The notes under the pieces were generated by a model, which was given only the letters and a program-made list of their open reading frames with translations, did not search any database and was not told the DNA's origin. Of a DNA stretch of 64,000 nt, positions 23,503 through 33,434 are shown one piece after another. Source of the stretch: Iris pallida (Eukaryota; Streptophyta; Magnoliopsida; Asparagales; Iridaceae). The stretch's first letter is position 1; every line of letters begins with the position of its first letter. A program made the translations under genes and the position numbers. Location of the stretch: assembly GCA_029216955.1 (NCBI GenBank), contig JANAVB010016200.1, forward strand, positions 2,123,839-2,187,838, given 5' to 3'.

Positions 23503-23815
23503 CAGGGGAGGCCCTGGCCCAGGACAGGCCAGGCGACGACCCAGTGAGGCCAGGCGACGGCCCAGGGCCTCCTGACGAAAGGGGGCACCAACATGGAACT
23601 GTCTATAATAGAACTAGTATGTATCATGTGCTTTTTTTTTAAACAAAAAATATTGTGGTGTAGTGGTTATAGTGCTAGACTTGTATTTAAGAGGTCCTTG
23701 GTTCAAATCTTGACTACAACAAATTTTTGTTTTATTTATACTTTTTTTTACATTATGTATGGGGCCCATTTAGAAAAATTTACCTCAGGCCCCCAATTGC
23801 TCAGGGCCGGCCCTG
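23503..23815. mobile_element. small hAT-like element with tRNA-like interior
   Basis: The ends CAGGGGAGGCCCTGG and (reverse complement) CAGGGCCGGCCCTGAG are hAT-style termini. An 8-bp duplication ATGCTTTC lies at 23495-23502 and 23816-23823, the size typical of hAT elements. At 313 bp it cannot encode transposase. It contains a pol III promoter-like sequence (next entry). Confidence 0.8.
23655..23720 (+). repeat. tRNA-like / SINE head sequence
   Basis: A box-like TAGTGGTTATAGTG is followed, at tRNA-like spacing, by the B box GGTTCAAATCT, then an A/T-rich tail. The cloverleaf is incomplete, so this is a tRNA-derived SINE or tRNA relic rather than a working tRNA. Confidence 0.55.
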
Positions 23816-23823
23816 ATGCTTTC

Positions 23824-24796
23824 TTAATAAACTGGACTCCAACGATACTCCTTAAAGAATCATATTACAAAGAGACAAATATTAAACTCGTTCTTCATTG
23901 CAAACGTAGTTACAATTTAGATATAACATTTACATAAGGGAGAAAGAAGGAGAAGACGATTGGAAAAAAAAATCTTGTCAGTATGATGAAGACTATCGTT
24001 GCTCAAATCAAGATTCGTCCTCTATTGATGATTTGTTCTTAGGAACCAGCAGGTTAACGAAATGAACTTCTGAAACGCTCATAGTCACCTCTATGTACAA
24101 CTTGAATGGACTCACTGGATGTCCTTTTTTCATTTTATTTCTCTCCATAAGGAGACAAGAAGAGTATTTATAGAGAGGGGTGAAAAATCCAACTCTAATT
24201 CTGGATGATATGGGATTAACATACCAACTCCCAAAGATTGAGATTGATTATACAAGTCCCGTAATCTATGCATATGCACATGATCCGCGTAGCCCACAGA
24301 TGCACATAGCAGCACAACGATAATGCAGCACATGCACACATCCAATCATACGCGTAGCAGTGCATGCGTACATCCACTCATACGTGCATATCTGTGCATG
24401 CAACTAGCGTATAAAATGAGCACACAAGTGCAACGTTTGTACACAAGCGCCAACTCGTGTCTGATGAGTACATACGAAGTACAAAGTGCGGTATTAAAGC
24501 GTCAATTTTTGCCCTTCGTCAGAGTTGCTAGCTTCTATGAGAATTTTCCAAAGAGATTGACAAAAACTTAATCTTTCCTTGAGGTATTTAACTAAAGTCT
24601 CTCTAGAAAAACAACCAACATGGCACCCACATGGCCCACCACTCTCCACATGTGCATACATCAATAACAAGTATAACTATATATCAAGATACTCATTTGG
24701 AGTATTTTTTTCATGTGGGACTATCTTTCTAGTGGTTCCAAGAAAACTATAACAATCTCCCATATATCTCAATACATTGGCTGAGTGTTCCCCACA
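23824..24796. other. about 1 kb without recognised gene or repeat
   Basis: Mixed AT-rich sequence with runs of GCATATG, CATACG and ATGCGTAC words around 24260-24420. I see no convincing ORF, RNA gene or element end. Confidence 0.5.
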
Positions 24797-25084
24797 GTGA
24801 CTACACATCATGCATTAGGATAAATGTCGCTTATGACTTGAATATTTTCGTAAGAGAAACAATAATATAGTACTTGAATGAACCGAGCCTTGTATTCAGT
24901 ACCATAGCTACTATTTTTCTCACTCACACAATGACATCAGTTGTGCCTCCGGTTGCACATTAAATGCCATGTGCTGACATCGTCTCGTTGTATATATCTT
25001 GGGTATCTACAAGTTTACCCTTAAGATACGGCATCCATCTCATTCCATACACTTTGGTGAGTTCTTTTAGAGAGTTCAAAATAC

Positions 25085-25450
25085 CCAGCATAAAGCCTTG
25101 TGCTTTTTGGCGGTGCTACGTCGCTATGACATGACACAAAGTCGAGGCTCCACCTCCTATGGTGTTATACCACTGTAGTATGATGTCCCATGTTTCTTTG
25201 TAGTGCTTTACTACCTATCATGAAGTCTTGCGCTGTCTGCTACATCATTGTGACATGATCCCAAGCCGATGTCTCAGTCTCATGTGGTGTCATTCCACTG
25301 TAACATGAGGTTACTGGCCTCGTGCTACCTAGCACTCTCCATTCTTCAGCATTATGCTACATGTTTATGTGCAGTGCTATGCCGCTATGATATGGTCCGA
25401 AGTCGAGGCTTTATCTCATGGTGGTGTCACCACACTATATCATGGAGTAC
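25085..25450. repeat. imperfect ~55-60-bp repeat array upstream of tRNA-Leu copy 2
   Basis: Same array as at 14688-15075, with units containing GGTGCTACGTCGCTATGACA-like cores. Confidence 0.6.
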
Positions 25451-25613
25451 TAGCTCATTCTTTTTGTGTATGAGCATGTTGTGAGGGAGATGCATCAATT
25501 TGAATCCTTCAATAAACTAATAGAATAATCATTCAGTCTACAGCTAAAAGAGAGGTATACACGGCTAAAAGCTGAAGTTATCTTAAATTAATTGGTAAAA
25601 CTAAGACACAGAA

Positions 25614-25697
25614 GTCAGGATGGCCGAGTGGTCTAAGGCGCCAGACTCAAGTTCTGGTCTTCGAGAGAGGGCGTGGGTTCAAATCCCACTTCTGACA
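25614..25697 (+). tRNA. tRNA-Leu (anticodon CAA), copy 2
   Basis: All arms of copy 1 are preserved, including anticodon CAA in the loop CTCAAGT, the class II variable arm and GGTTCAAATCC. It differs at positions such as GAGTGG for GAATGG in the D loop. Six T residues (25698-25703) form a stronger pol III terminator than in copy 1. Both copies look functional from sequence. Confidence 0.95.
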
Positions 25698-25835
25698 TTT
25701 TTTAATAAAATGTACTTTCTGCTTCCCGCTATCATTTCTAGGGTTTTCCAAGGGCGGGTTTCATGGCGACACCCGGCGATCTCCACCTTCATGTCGGGAA
25801 CTTTGTCGGGAGGATCGACGCCTGCGCGCTCCTTT

Positions 25836-25979
25836 CCCCACTTCGACTCGGACACGAAGCTCCTCCACGGAGTCTTCCGAGACGACACCAATGGTGGGAT
25901 CGGTTTCTTTCCTCAAGCCTTCCATGGATGTCTTTCCGGCTCAGGTGATAATCATTCTCTTCGTGATTCCTATGTCTGA
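25836..25979 (+). other. GC-rich exon-like block, copy 2
   Basis: Reads [19 protein letters not shown], then [14 protein letters not shown] to a TGA. It corresponds to 15815-15957. The family is unrecognised. Confidence 0.3.
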
Positions 25980-26590
25980 CGTTTTCCCTATTTTGGTATC
26001 AGTGCTATATTGCATGGACACGGATATAATTGACACCGCGACACAGACTCGTTTTGGAGTGTCTGTGATTTCTAGCTTCAATAAAGATGTATTCTTTTAG
26101 GAATACTAAATTGGGAGCATTAGAATAGGAGTGAGTATATGTAATACTAGGAGACTTGAAATATCCGCAAAACCTAGGTATTGCACTTCTAAATTAAACA
26201 ATGCAGTCAATAGTATATTTGTCATCAGAAATGACTTAAAAATCTGCAAATATTTTATTCTTCTGATGCGCTAAGACAGCGCGAAACTGGTATTAGTACA
26301 AAACAGAGACAAATTGATGAAGGAATTCCGCCCCAAACTTTGGGCTAAAGGCTTTGTTGCTTCTATCATGTCACTAACATTTGGTTTTATACATCATGTT
26401 TTTGGTATCTCTTTTTTAGAGTAAGGGCCGGTTAATTTTCTATCTGGCCTTGGTACTTATAAGCTGTCACTTCGAAATTTAGGAGCAACACTACTTTTAA
26501 GGAAGCAACAATTTTTTTTAGTATTAATATTGTAAGTGCAGAGGAGTTTGAATTACAAGAAGGCGTGTTTACAGTTTTAGTAATTTCGAG

Positions 26591-27065
26591 AGGTTCTAAG
26601 AACACGCGGAGTCTCCCTGTCCGACTCGCACAATGTCGTGGAGGAGAGTAACTTGAGGAGGATTGGCATCAATGCTTACATGAGGCTCGGTACGAGCGAG
26701 CATTAGACCGGTGCTGTCCCAGCACAGCTTACGTTCTTGGTTTCTGGCCAGCTTCCTTTCTTTACATATATGGACGAGAAGAGGTGGCCACCCCCACCTC
26801 CCATAGGCGGCTTGGGAACAAATATGCTAGTAACCTGTCTTCAATCGCCGGCTCCTCTAAAGTCCCAGTTTGTCCCCTCAAAACATGAGCGAGGAAGGGT
26901 TTGTTTGCTATACAACAAGTCTTGCAGGGTGAGCAACATCAGAAAGGGCTACCTCCCAAAGAACTCCCCCTCTATATAGATAGTCTTCCTCTCATACAAA
27001 CGAAGGGGATACATGCGTCCTCACCAAGGGAGCTAAGAAGTTTCAGGCGCCACGCCGATCATTGC
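26591..27065. other. no recognised gene
   Basis: Short open stretches are present but show no domain, start context or splice pattern I can support. Confidence 0.4.
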
Positions 27066-27340
27066 ACCTTTGTAGTGTCTACGGTGGGAGGTCCGGAGGG
27101 CGTGCTGGAGCTCTTCTGGTATCTGTTGTTCACCGAAAGTGTCTACGGGGACAAGCACAAGAATTCCCTCCAAGCTCATGCAAAAGACTTCGCTCGGGCC
27201 TCCATCTCCAATTGTCCACGGTGGGAGGTTTGGAGGGCATGCTGGAGTTCTCCTGCTATCTGTTGTTCACCGAAAGTGTCTAGGGGGACAAGCACTAGAA
27301 TGCCCTCCAAGCTTGGGCCTCCATCTTCCAACCTTTCCTG
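27066..27340. repeat. two-copy diverged tandem repeat (~150-160 bp)
   Basis: Both units contain ACGGTGGGAGGT, CTATCTGTTGTTCACCG-like and AGTGTCTA-GGGGACAAGCAC words in the same order. The second lacks about 40 bp. Frames across the repeat show TVGGPEGVLE-like peptides but contain no known domain. Confidence 0.7.
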
Positions 27341-28694
27341 CACGCTTCTCCTTTCTCCATGGGTCTAATGTATTTCATTTTGACTTATTTGGATGCTAAG
27401 TACTTTGTCTTCGATCATACAGGCGACCATTGCATCCTACAGTCTTCTTGACCTTAGTGAGGAAATTGAGCACATGGCTTCCCGTATTTCGGAGCGGGTG
27501 ACAGTTAGAACGACCTTCGCATGAGCGAAGAGGCTACGGGAGGAGGTTCGGTCCCTCCCTGTCGAAGTCAAGAAGCTGAACTCCAAGTCCAGAAGGCAGA
27601 AAGGGTCTAAAAGGCTAACTCGACGGTACACCGACGAAACACGTTTTCGTTCCATAATCGTTCTGACCCGAAGTGTCTATTTTTTGTATATCGCCGGTAT
27701 ACCGTCGGCGGTATACCACCAGTATACCGATGTTGGAACTGAAGGTAAATTTTGGATGTTTTATTAACACCGTTGGATCGTGATCAACGATCCAGATCTT
27801 TTCGGAAGTTGGGTGCTTTAAATAGGTGTTTCTTAGCCCTAAACTCAAGAAAACAATTTAAGGAGAGAATTTATCAAATATGTGCAATTTTCTAAGGAAA
27901 GGAAGAGGTGAATTAGAGTTTTGGGGGTTGATTTGAAGAGAGATCGCTTCGAGGAGTTCTTCATTGGTTCTTCCTCGTCTTATCGTCTTCGGTAATCTTT
28001 TTATACTCGTTGAAATTTGTCTCCATCTATTTGAAGTATTACGGTGATCCGTGTGGATTGATGGAGAAGTTTGTAAATGGAGTCGGTGTATTTTCTTTAT
28101 TCCATTAGTGGAGGCTTTTTTGGGTTGGACTCGATCGTCATGTGGTTTTTTTTCATCACGATTTCCACGTAAAAACTGTTATGTTTGCATTGTGCTCGTG
28201 TGTGGATTTGGCGTAATTGGTTATTGGTTTGTGCGGTTTTCTTCGGTCCTCACCAAGTTCTCTCAATTTGGAAAACGGTTTTCTGCGTTCGTTCCCAACA
28301 GGTCAAATCCTTTCCCTTGCATCAGTACAGTATTTTCATTATCCTTAGTCTATTTATATTTTTAAGTTTTGGAGTTCTGATTCGATCCTTGTTATCTATA
28401 TGTCATCATCAGTGAGTTAATTTAGTCCTATATTTTCTTCCCTATTTTGGGAATAAAGGCTTTATTGTTGTTGTTGTAGTTTTCTTCCCTATTTATAATT
28501 TTATGCATCAATTCATCACTCGGTGAATCTATCACAAGATTCACAACCCTTGGATGAACCAACATATCCAATTATTTCACCACACCTATTCAACCATTGG
28601 TGAGGCCATTCATCCAACATTTCGATGTATACTAGATACTAGGAAGCACAGGGATTCCAAAATAACTGAGCTGACAAGTCGTGTCGGGCACGTA
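27341..28694. other. gene-free stretch with a possible plus-strand promoter
   Basis: Three GGTATACC-type palindromes lie at 27690-27735. A TATA-like CTTTAAATAGG is at about 27811-27821, followed by a leader-like AAACTCAAGAAAAC. No downstream ORF has a recognisable product. A TTGTTGTTGTTG run ends the stretch at about 28466. It could be a truncated element, but its ends were not found. Confidence 0.3.
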
Positions 28695-29462
28695 TAGGGC
28701 TGACTATTTTGCCCTGGTGCCCTCTACCCGAGCCGGGTACCCTGCACCCTCAGGTACCCACGGGTACCCTCTACCCTAGGAGGGCAAGCCCTACCCTTAC
28801 CCTCTTGGAATTAGGGTAGGGTAAGGGTTTTATCTTGTTACCCTAGTGCACTTACCCGGGTACCCGCCCTACCCTACCCTGAATCACTACCCTACCCACT
28901 ACCCTTAACCCTCTCAAACCCTCGACCCTACCCCTCTCCCAAACCTGATTACCCACACTCCCACTGCCATAGTATTACTACTACATGTAGTTTTTTGTAA
29001 TTAGTTAGTACTTAGGATTATGAGAACTACATGGTGCTTGATCCTAAGGAGTCAGGTCTAGCCCCCTCCTTGGGTATGTAGGCAGCTCAGGTTCCACTAT
29101 ATAACTGGGTTCAGCACCTTTAGTAAAAAAATATTCCTCCTGTTATTTCTTATTAAGTTGTTATGATTTTTGAATGTTGTAAAAATCTTAATTATCAAGG
29201 TGTTTACTAGCAAAAAAAATAATTTTCAAAGTAAAAAAAACTGAAATGGCAAGGGTGATACCCTTACCCTCCCTACCCTGACCCTCAGCTACCCTGTGAG
29301 GGTAAAGGGCAAGGACGGGTAATGGGTATTGATTTTTTGGAAGAGGGCTACCCTACCCTACCCTCATGACTCCCCTAGGGTATCAAAAACATGTTAATAC
29401 CCTACCCTGCCCTGCCCTCTTCCTGCCCTTACCCTACCCTACCCTACCCATCGCCACCCCTA
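28695..29462. mobile_element. non-autonomous hAT-like element rich in CCCTA
   Basis: An exact 8-bp duplication GGCACGTA lies at 28687-28694 and 29463-29470. The ends TAGGGCTGAC and (reverse complement) TAGGGGTGGCG resemble hAT termini. The 768-bp body is packed near both ends with CTACCCTACCC and GGGTAGGG runs, giving long subterminal repeats, and has no transposase ORF. It interrupts GTGTC/ACACG-rich DNA like that at 21.3-21.96 kb. Confidence 0.85.
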
Positions 29463-29647
29463 GGCACGTATCAGACACACGGTAGACACTCCAAAATCAC
29501 GTGTCCGTATCTTCGTGTCCTTACTGTGTCGTGTTGTATTTGTGTGCGTGCAACATTGACTAGACACTATTGTAGTATGTACTATACGTCATTTTTCTAC
29601 GAGAAATTATGGATAACGTTTGTTGATAAAAAATATAAAAAAGTTCG

Positions 29648-29712
29648 CAGATATCTAGATTTGAACTCATAACCAAATACATTTGCTTATTGTGATCTAA
29701 CCACTAAGAAAT
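29648..29712 (-). repeat. tRNA-like / SINE head sequence, minus strand
   Basis: On the minus strand, TTAGTGGTTAGATC (A box-like) precedes GAGTTCAAATCT (B box-like) at tRNA spacing. It is related to the tRNA-like block at 23655-23720. No complete cloverleaf and no clear duplication were seen. Confidence 0.45.
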
Positions 29713-30217
29713 AAAATGCTTGATGCATGAATTAGCAAATCAATAAAATATAAATATTTTGACATGTAATATACTTTTTTGGGGGAACAACAAAATTCCA
29801 AAATAGTCTGTTTTTCAATAGGCTGTTTGTCATGTGAGGTAAGTTTGGTGAGTTGATTCACTGGGTTAGGCTACCTATAATTCGAGTAGGAAAGGTCACT
29901 AGGAATCAAACATAAGGCCTTATCCTGAGGATCCCTTAGGCTGGTTTACATAAGTGATCATGTCTGATTGACCAGATAAGAAACTGGATAATGTTAGTGC
30001 AAATGAATTCAAATCATCATCATCATCAAGTCTTCTTCCATCAGAATGGAATTAGTTATGGAGCATAAGAAATCTCCATACAAGATTTGACGAAGTTTTA
30101 TGACCGGCTGTCGACCTGATTTCAATCTTGTATGTTGGTGCAAAATTTCTAGCCAAGGTAGCTATGAGCATAAGAGGGTCATGCCATGGGTGGGATTTCC
30201 TTGAAGTGTGGAACCTA
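29713..30217. other. no recognised gene
   Basis: A minus frame at about 30245-30052 reads KSHPWHDPLMLIATLARNF and resembles coding sequence, but it is short and cannot be assigned. The flanks of the TRIM join this stretch to 31081 and beyond. Confidence 0.3.
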
Positions 30218-30442
30218 GTTTGTGTTGGATTGTATCTCGTTTCCGGTTGAGCGTTCAAATGGGATTGACAATGAAGTTGGTAATTTAGTCCCACATCGGT
30301 TAGGAGGTGGGATCATGTGGTGTAGATAATTGGGATTGGTTCAGGTCTTACATGATAATTCTCTTTTAAGGCATGTGAACCTAATTCAATATCGCACCTT
30401 ACTGGCCAACTCCTGTTTGGGTCACACCGTGTTCCCAACAAG

Positions 30443-30454
30443 TGGTATCAGAGC
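30443..30454 (+). promoter_or_regulatory. TRIM primer-binding site (tRNA-iMet)
   Basis: TGGTATCAGAGC begins two bases after the 5' LTR. This is the standard tRNA-iMet complement in plant LTR elements. Confidence 0.9.
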
Positions 30455-30699
30455 TCATAGTTACGGGGCTAGTTTGGGCGGCTCTAATTGGTTCGAGACA
30501 AGTGGTGCTGAACGTTCATGTGTATAATCGGATTATACGAGCTCTTCTTAAGGTGGAGTAGAAGCATCAATTACACAAATTGGCTTCAAAGGTGGGTTTG
30601 ACGAGCCCAAGGTGGGACAAGACGTTGTGGTTGACACAAGTGTGGTGTGGATGAACGTGTCAGGTTTAATTCTGTGGTCGAACGGATTGAGATGAAAAT

Positions 30700-30865
30700 A
30701 TGTTGGATCTCCTAGGTGCTCGGCTGGCGGGAACGAGCAAAGGTAGCCAGAGTGTGCTAAGGTTGTTCGGTTAGCGGGAACGAGCAAGGGTGCTCGGCTA
30801 GCGGGAACGAACAAAAGTTAGCCGGGTATGCTAGGTTGCTCGGTCAGCAGAAACGAGCTAAAGTA
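30700..30865. repeat. internal repeats of the TRIM
   Basis: At least four diverged units with the core GCTCGGCTAGCGGGAACGAG occur between the primer site and the 3' LTR. Confidence 0.75.
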
Positions 30866-31080
30866 AAGATTGTTGGATTGTATCTCGTTTTCGGTTGAGC
30901 GCTCAAATGGGGGTGACAATGAAGTTGGTAATTTAGTCCCACATCAGTTAGGAGGTGGGATCATGTGGTGTAGATAATTGGAATTTGTTCAGGCACTCGT
31001 TTAAGACATATGGGCCCAATTCAATATTGCACCTCATGGGCCAACTCCGGTTCGGGTTACACCGCGTTCCCAACAGTTTG

Positions 31081-31688
31081 CCAGTAATTTTATCATTTGG
31101 ACACTTCCATGATTCAGAAGGATACATATTTCTCTGATAAACATTAAAAAGTAGATCTGAAGATGGGAAAGAAGAACGTAAAACCATGGCAAAAACATGT
31201 TGGAAGATTTAGTCAAGCATGCACACTGTACAATATTTGGAGATGCGTTAGACAGATCCATTATTTCCATGAGACAACCAGGAACTCATTGCACTTGGAA
31301 CCCGAGAAGTCAACTTATCTGAATTGGTGAATAATTTGTGTCGAAGTTTGTCTGGTTCCAAATGTTTCCTGCTTATTAAATGGAATGGTGATTGCTGCAG
31401 ATTCTAGTAGATCTAATGATCTAAAAATGTGTAGGAACTCCAGATGTGATCAGTTCCTTTTGTGAGGGATTAAACTCGAAGTAGAGTCCCCTTACATCAT
31501 TGGAGTTATTGGTTATCCATATTAATAGCAGAGTAATTACTGATGTCCTCATTGCTAATTTGGCAGTATTTACCTTCATAAAACACTTGTAGTTGATAAT
31601 GTTGATGTCAAATGAATATGCTCGAACCCTCGAGTTTTCATGAAATCAAAGGGGTTAGTGGCATCATACCATCAGATGCTATAATAAT
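31081..31688. other. no recognised gene
   Basis: AT-rich sequence with short minus frames (for example NMFLPWFYVLLSHLQIYFLM, minus at about 31200-31140). No family or element end is evident. Confidence 0.35.
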
Positions 31689-33053
31689 TCAATGTGATAC
31701 CGTATCCAACACGTCCTTCTGACTCAACAAGTGCGCCTTGCGTTGAGCTTGATCTTCTACCTGCTGGCGGAGAGATGCAACCCCTTCACCTAGTTGGTAA
31801 ACATGAGCCTCCAATGAGGCCTCCTCCTACAGCTTTCGAATTTTCTTCCGAATGACATCTAGGTGCCTCGCTGTGACAGATTGGGAAGAGAGCTTGGTTT
31901 CTTCGACAGATAGGAGCTCCAACTCCTTCTTGATGGCCTCCTCCACGTTCTTCTCAAAATCCTCCAAGTCGGTCGAGTAAGCCGAACGGGCCACAACAAT
32001 CTCAGTCGACAAGATCGACACCTCTTCCGCGATCAGGGTGGAGAAATCATTCGACTACAACCTCTAAAATTCTATAAGTTGATGTTCCAGTACCCCAATG
32101 GATGCTTCAAGGGCACTTGCCTTGACCTCCTGGCCTGATCGAGCTCGTAGCGACATGAGCTGAGCTAAAGTCGCAGTCTTGACTATCACGAATGTCGGCC
32201 CCGTTACAAAGCACCTTTTATACCACGATTCAGAATGGTGTAGAACGTCTCAAGGATGAGTCTGGTATGCTCATCATCCTTAGTAGCCGAAAGTGGTATC
32301 ATTAGTAGCGCCATACTCGGAGCACTCACCGAAACTAGAGCTTGCACGAACACTGAGGTAGCCGCCTTAGCAAAATCCAAAGGCTGGGTTACGGGCACCG
32401 GGCCTGATGATATAGTCCCAAAAGGGTGCCCGCTCGACGCTTTGGGTCCATTGGAGGGATAAATGCCCCAGGGCTAGCTCCCACCAAGGTTGAGCCAACA
32501 TAAAGTTTTGCCGGAGCGAAGGGCATCCCCGTCCTGGGTTTGTCGCTCACCATAACCTTTCTCTTGGAAAGGGGACCCGTCGATATCTCAGGAAGGTGTC
32601 GACTGCTCCACTGAGGTAGGAACCTTGCCCAGGCCGATAGTTTTAAAAATATTCCTCAAATAACCAGTCGACGGCACAGTCACTCGCCTGGCACGGAGAC
32701 ATCTTCTAATTCGGTCAGCTCAATTGTTGAATCCACAACAGATGTTGGGACAGTGCTATCCTTCTCTTCTCCACCGAACGAAGGTGGAAGCTCAGAGATA
32801 GCTCCTTTCTCCACCACTATGATAGCCTAAGAGGCAGGTTCACTGCTGGTCGGCTCTTCACTGACCTGGGCACTTGGGTCTACAGCAGTTTTATCACCCT
32901 CAATTGGCTCAGTCTTAGTTATCTCTTCCGACACCTTTTCCCCATCAAAAGAATCGGGGACCGGATCCTCTACTAGGGCAAGGGTAGTGGGGATAACTAC
33001 TTCACCCTCAACCACAGGTCCTTTTAAGGGTTGCGATGGTTCTGTCTGTAAAC

Positions 33054-33125
33054 CTGCAAGATCGAAGACAATAAAAAGTTAGCACCATGAAAGGTTACCT
33101 GGTGGTAAAAACAAAAATGACTCAC
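33054..33125 (-). other. intron in the PMD gene
   Basis: The minus-strand donor CTTCTG|GTGAGTC and acceptor GATCTTGCAG|GTTTAC bound a 72-base insert with a T-rich 3' part. Confidence 0.65.
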
Positions 33126-33354
33126 CAGAAGGACCAGCATGAAGTAGCTTCTTATGATAGACATCCATCAGATCCGAGAAATGCCCGGTCGAATAATCAA
33201 ATATGGACTCATCATCTATAATGGCCTCCACATCCACTAGGGGATTCTCCTCATTAATAATGGACAAATTTGCTGGTGGCAAATCCTTTCCGTAGCTGGA
33301 TGAGGATATAGGGCTATGCGCCCTCTGTTTGCGTCTAGACTTTCCTTTGACCGC

Positions 33355-33434
33355 CTGCAAATGAGGAAAAGCGGAGTTAACAAAGAAAGACACTACCAAA
33401 ACACAATACTAACTAAATCTCAAGGTTCACTTAC
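33355..33434 (-). other. intron in the PMD gene
   Basis: The minus-strand donor CTCCG|GTAAGTG and acceptor CATTTGCAG|GCGG bound an 80-base AT-rich insert that breaks the flanking open frames. Confidence 0.65.

Larger units (their letters stand above)
24797..26590. repeat. tRNA-Leu segment copy 2 (uninterrupted)
   Basis: Colinear with 7093-7249 plus 14552-17064 plus 17601-17660, and without element B, the MITE, the 508-bp insert or the retroposon. It therefore shows the pre-insertion state for all four. Divergence by eye is clearly higher than between the LTR pairs in this window, so the duplication is older than the B insertion. Confidence 0.85.
30223..31075 (+). mobile_element. TRIM (terminal-repeat retrotransposon in miniature)
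   Basis: An 853-bp element with LTRs at 30223-30440 (218 bp) and 30871-31075 (205 bp), starting TGTTGGATTG and ending TTCCCAACA. A perfect duplication GTTTG lies at 30218-30222 and 31076-31080. A primer site TGGTATCAGAGC starts at 30443, matching the 3' end of initiator tRNA-Met. The interior is non-coding and holds repeats of GCTCGGCTAGCGGGAACGAG. Mobility must depend on other elements. Confidence 0.93.

Noticed and set aside
23655..23720. Functional tRNA gene
   Set aside because: A and B boxes are present but the stems do not form a full cloverleaf; treated as SINE/tRNA relic.
28730..29460. Interstitial telomere
   Set aside because: CCCTA words are irregular and not CCCTAAA. They lie symmetrically inside an element with an exact 8-bp duplication, so they are subterminal transposon repeats.
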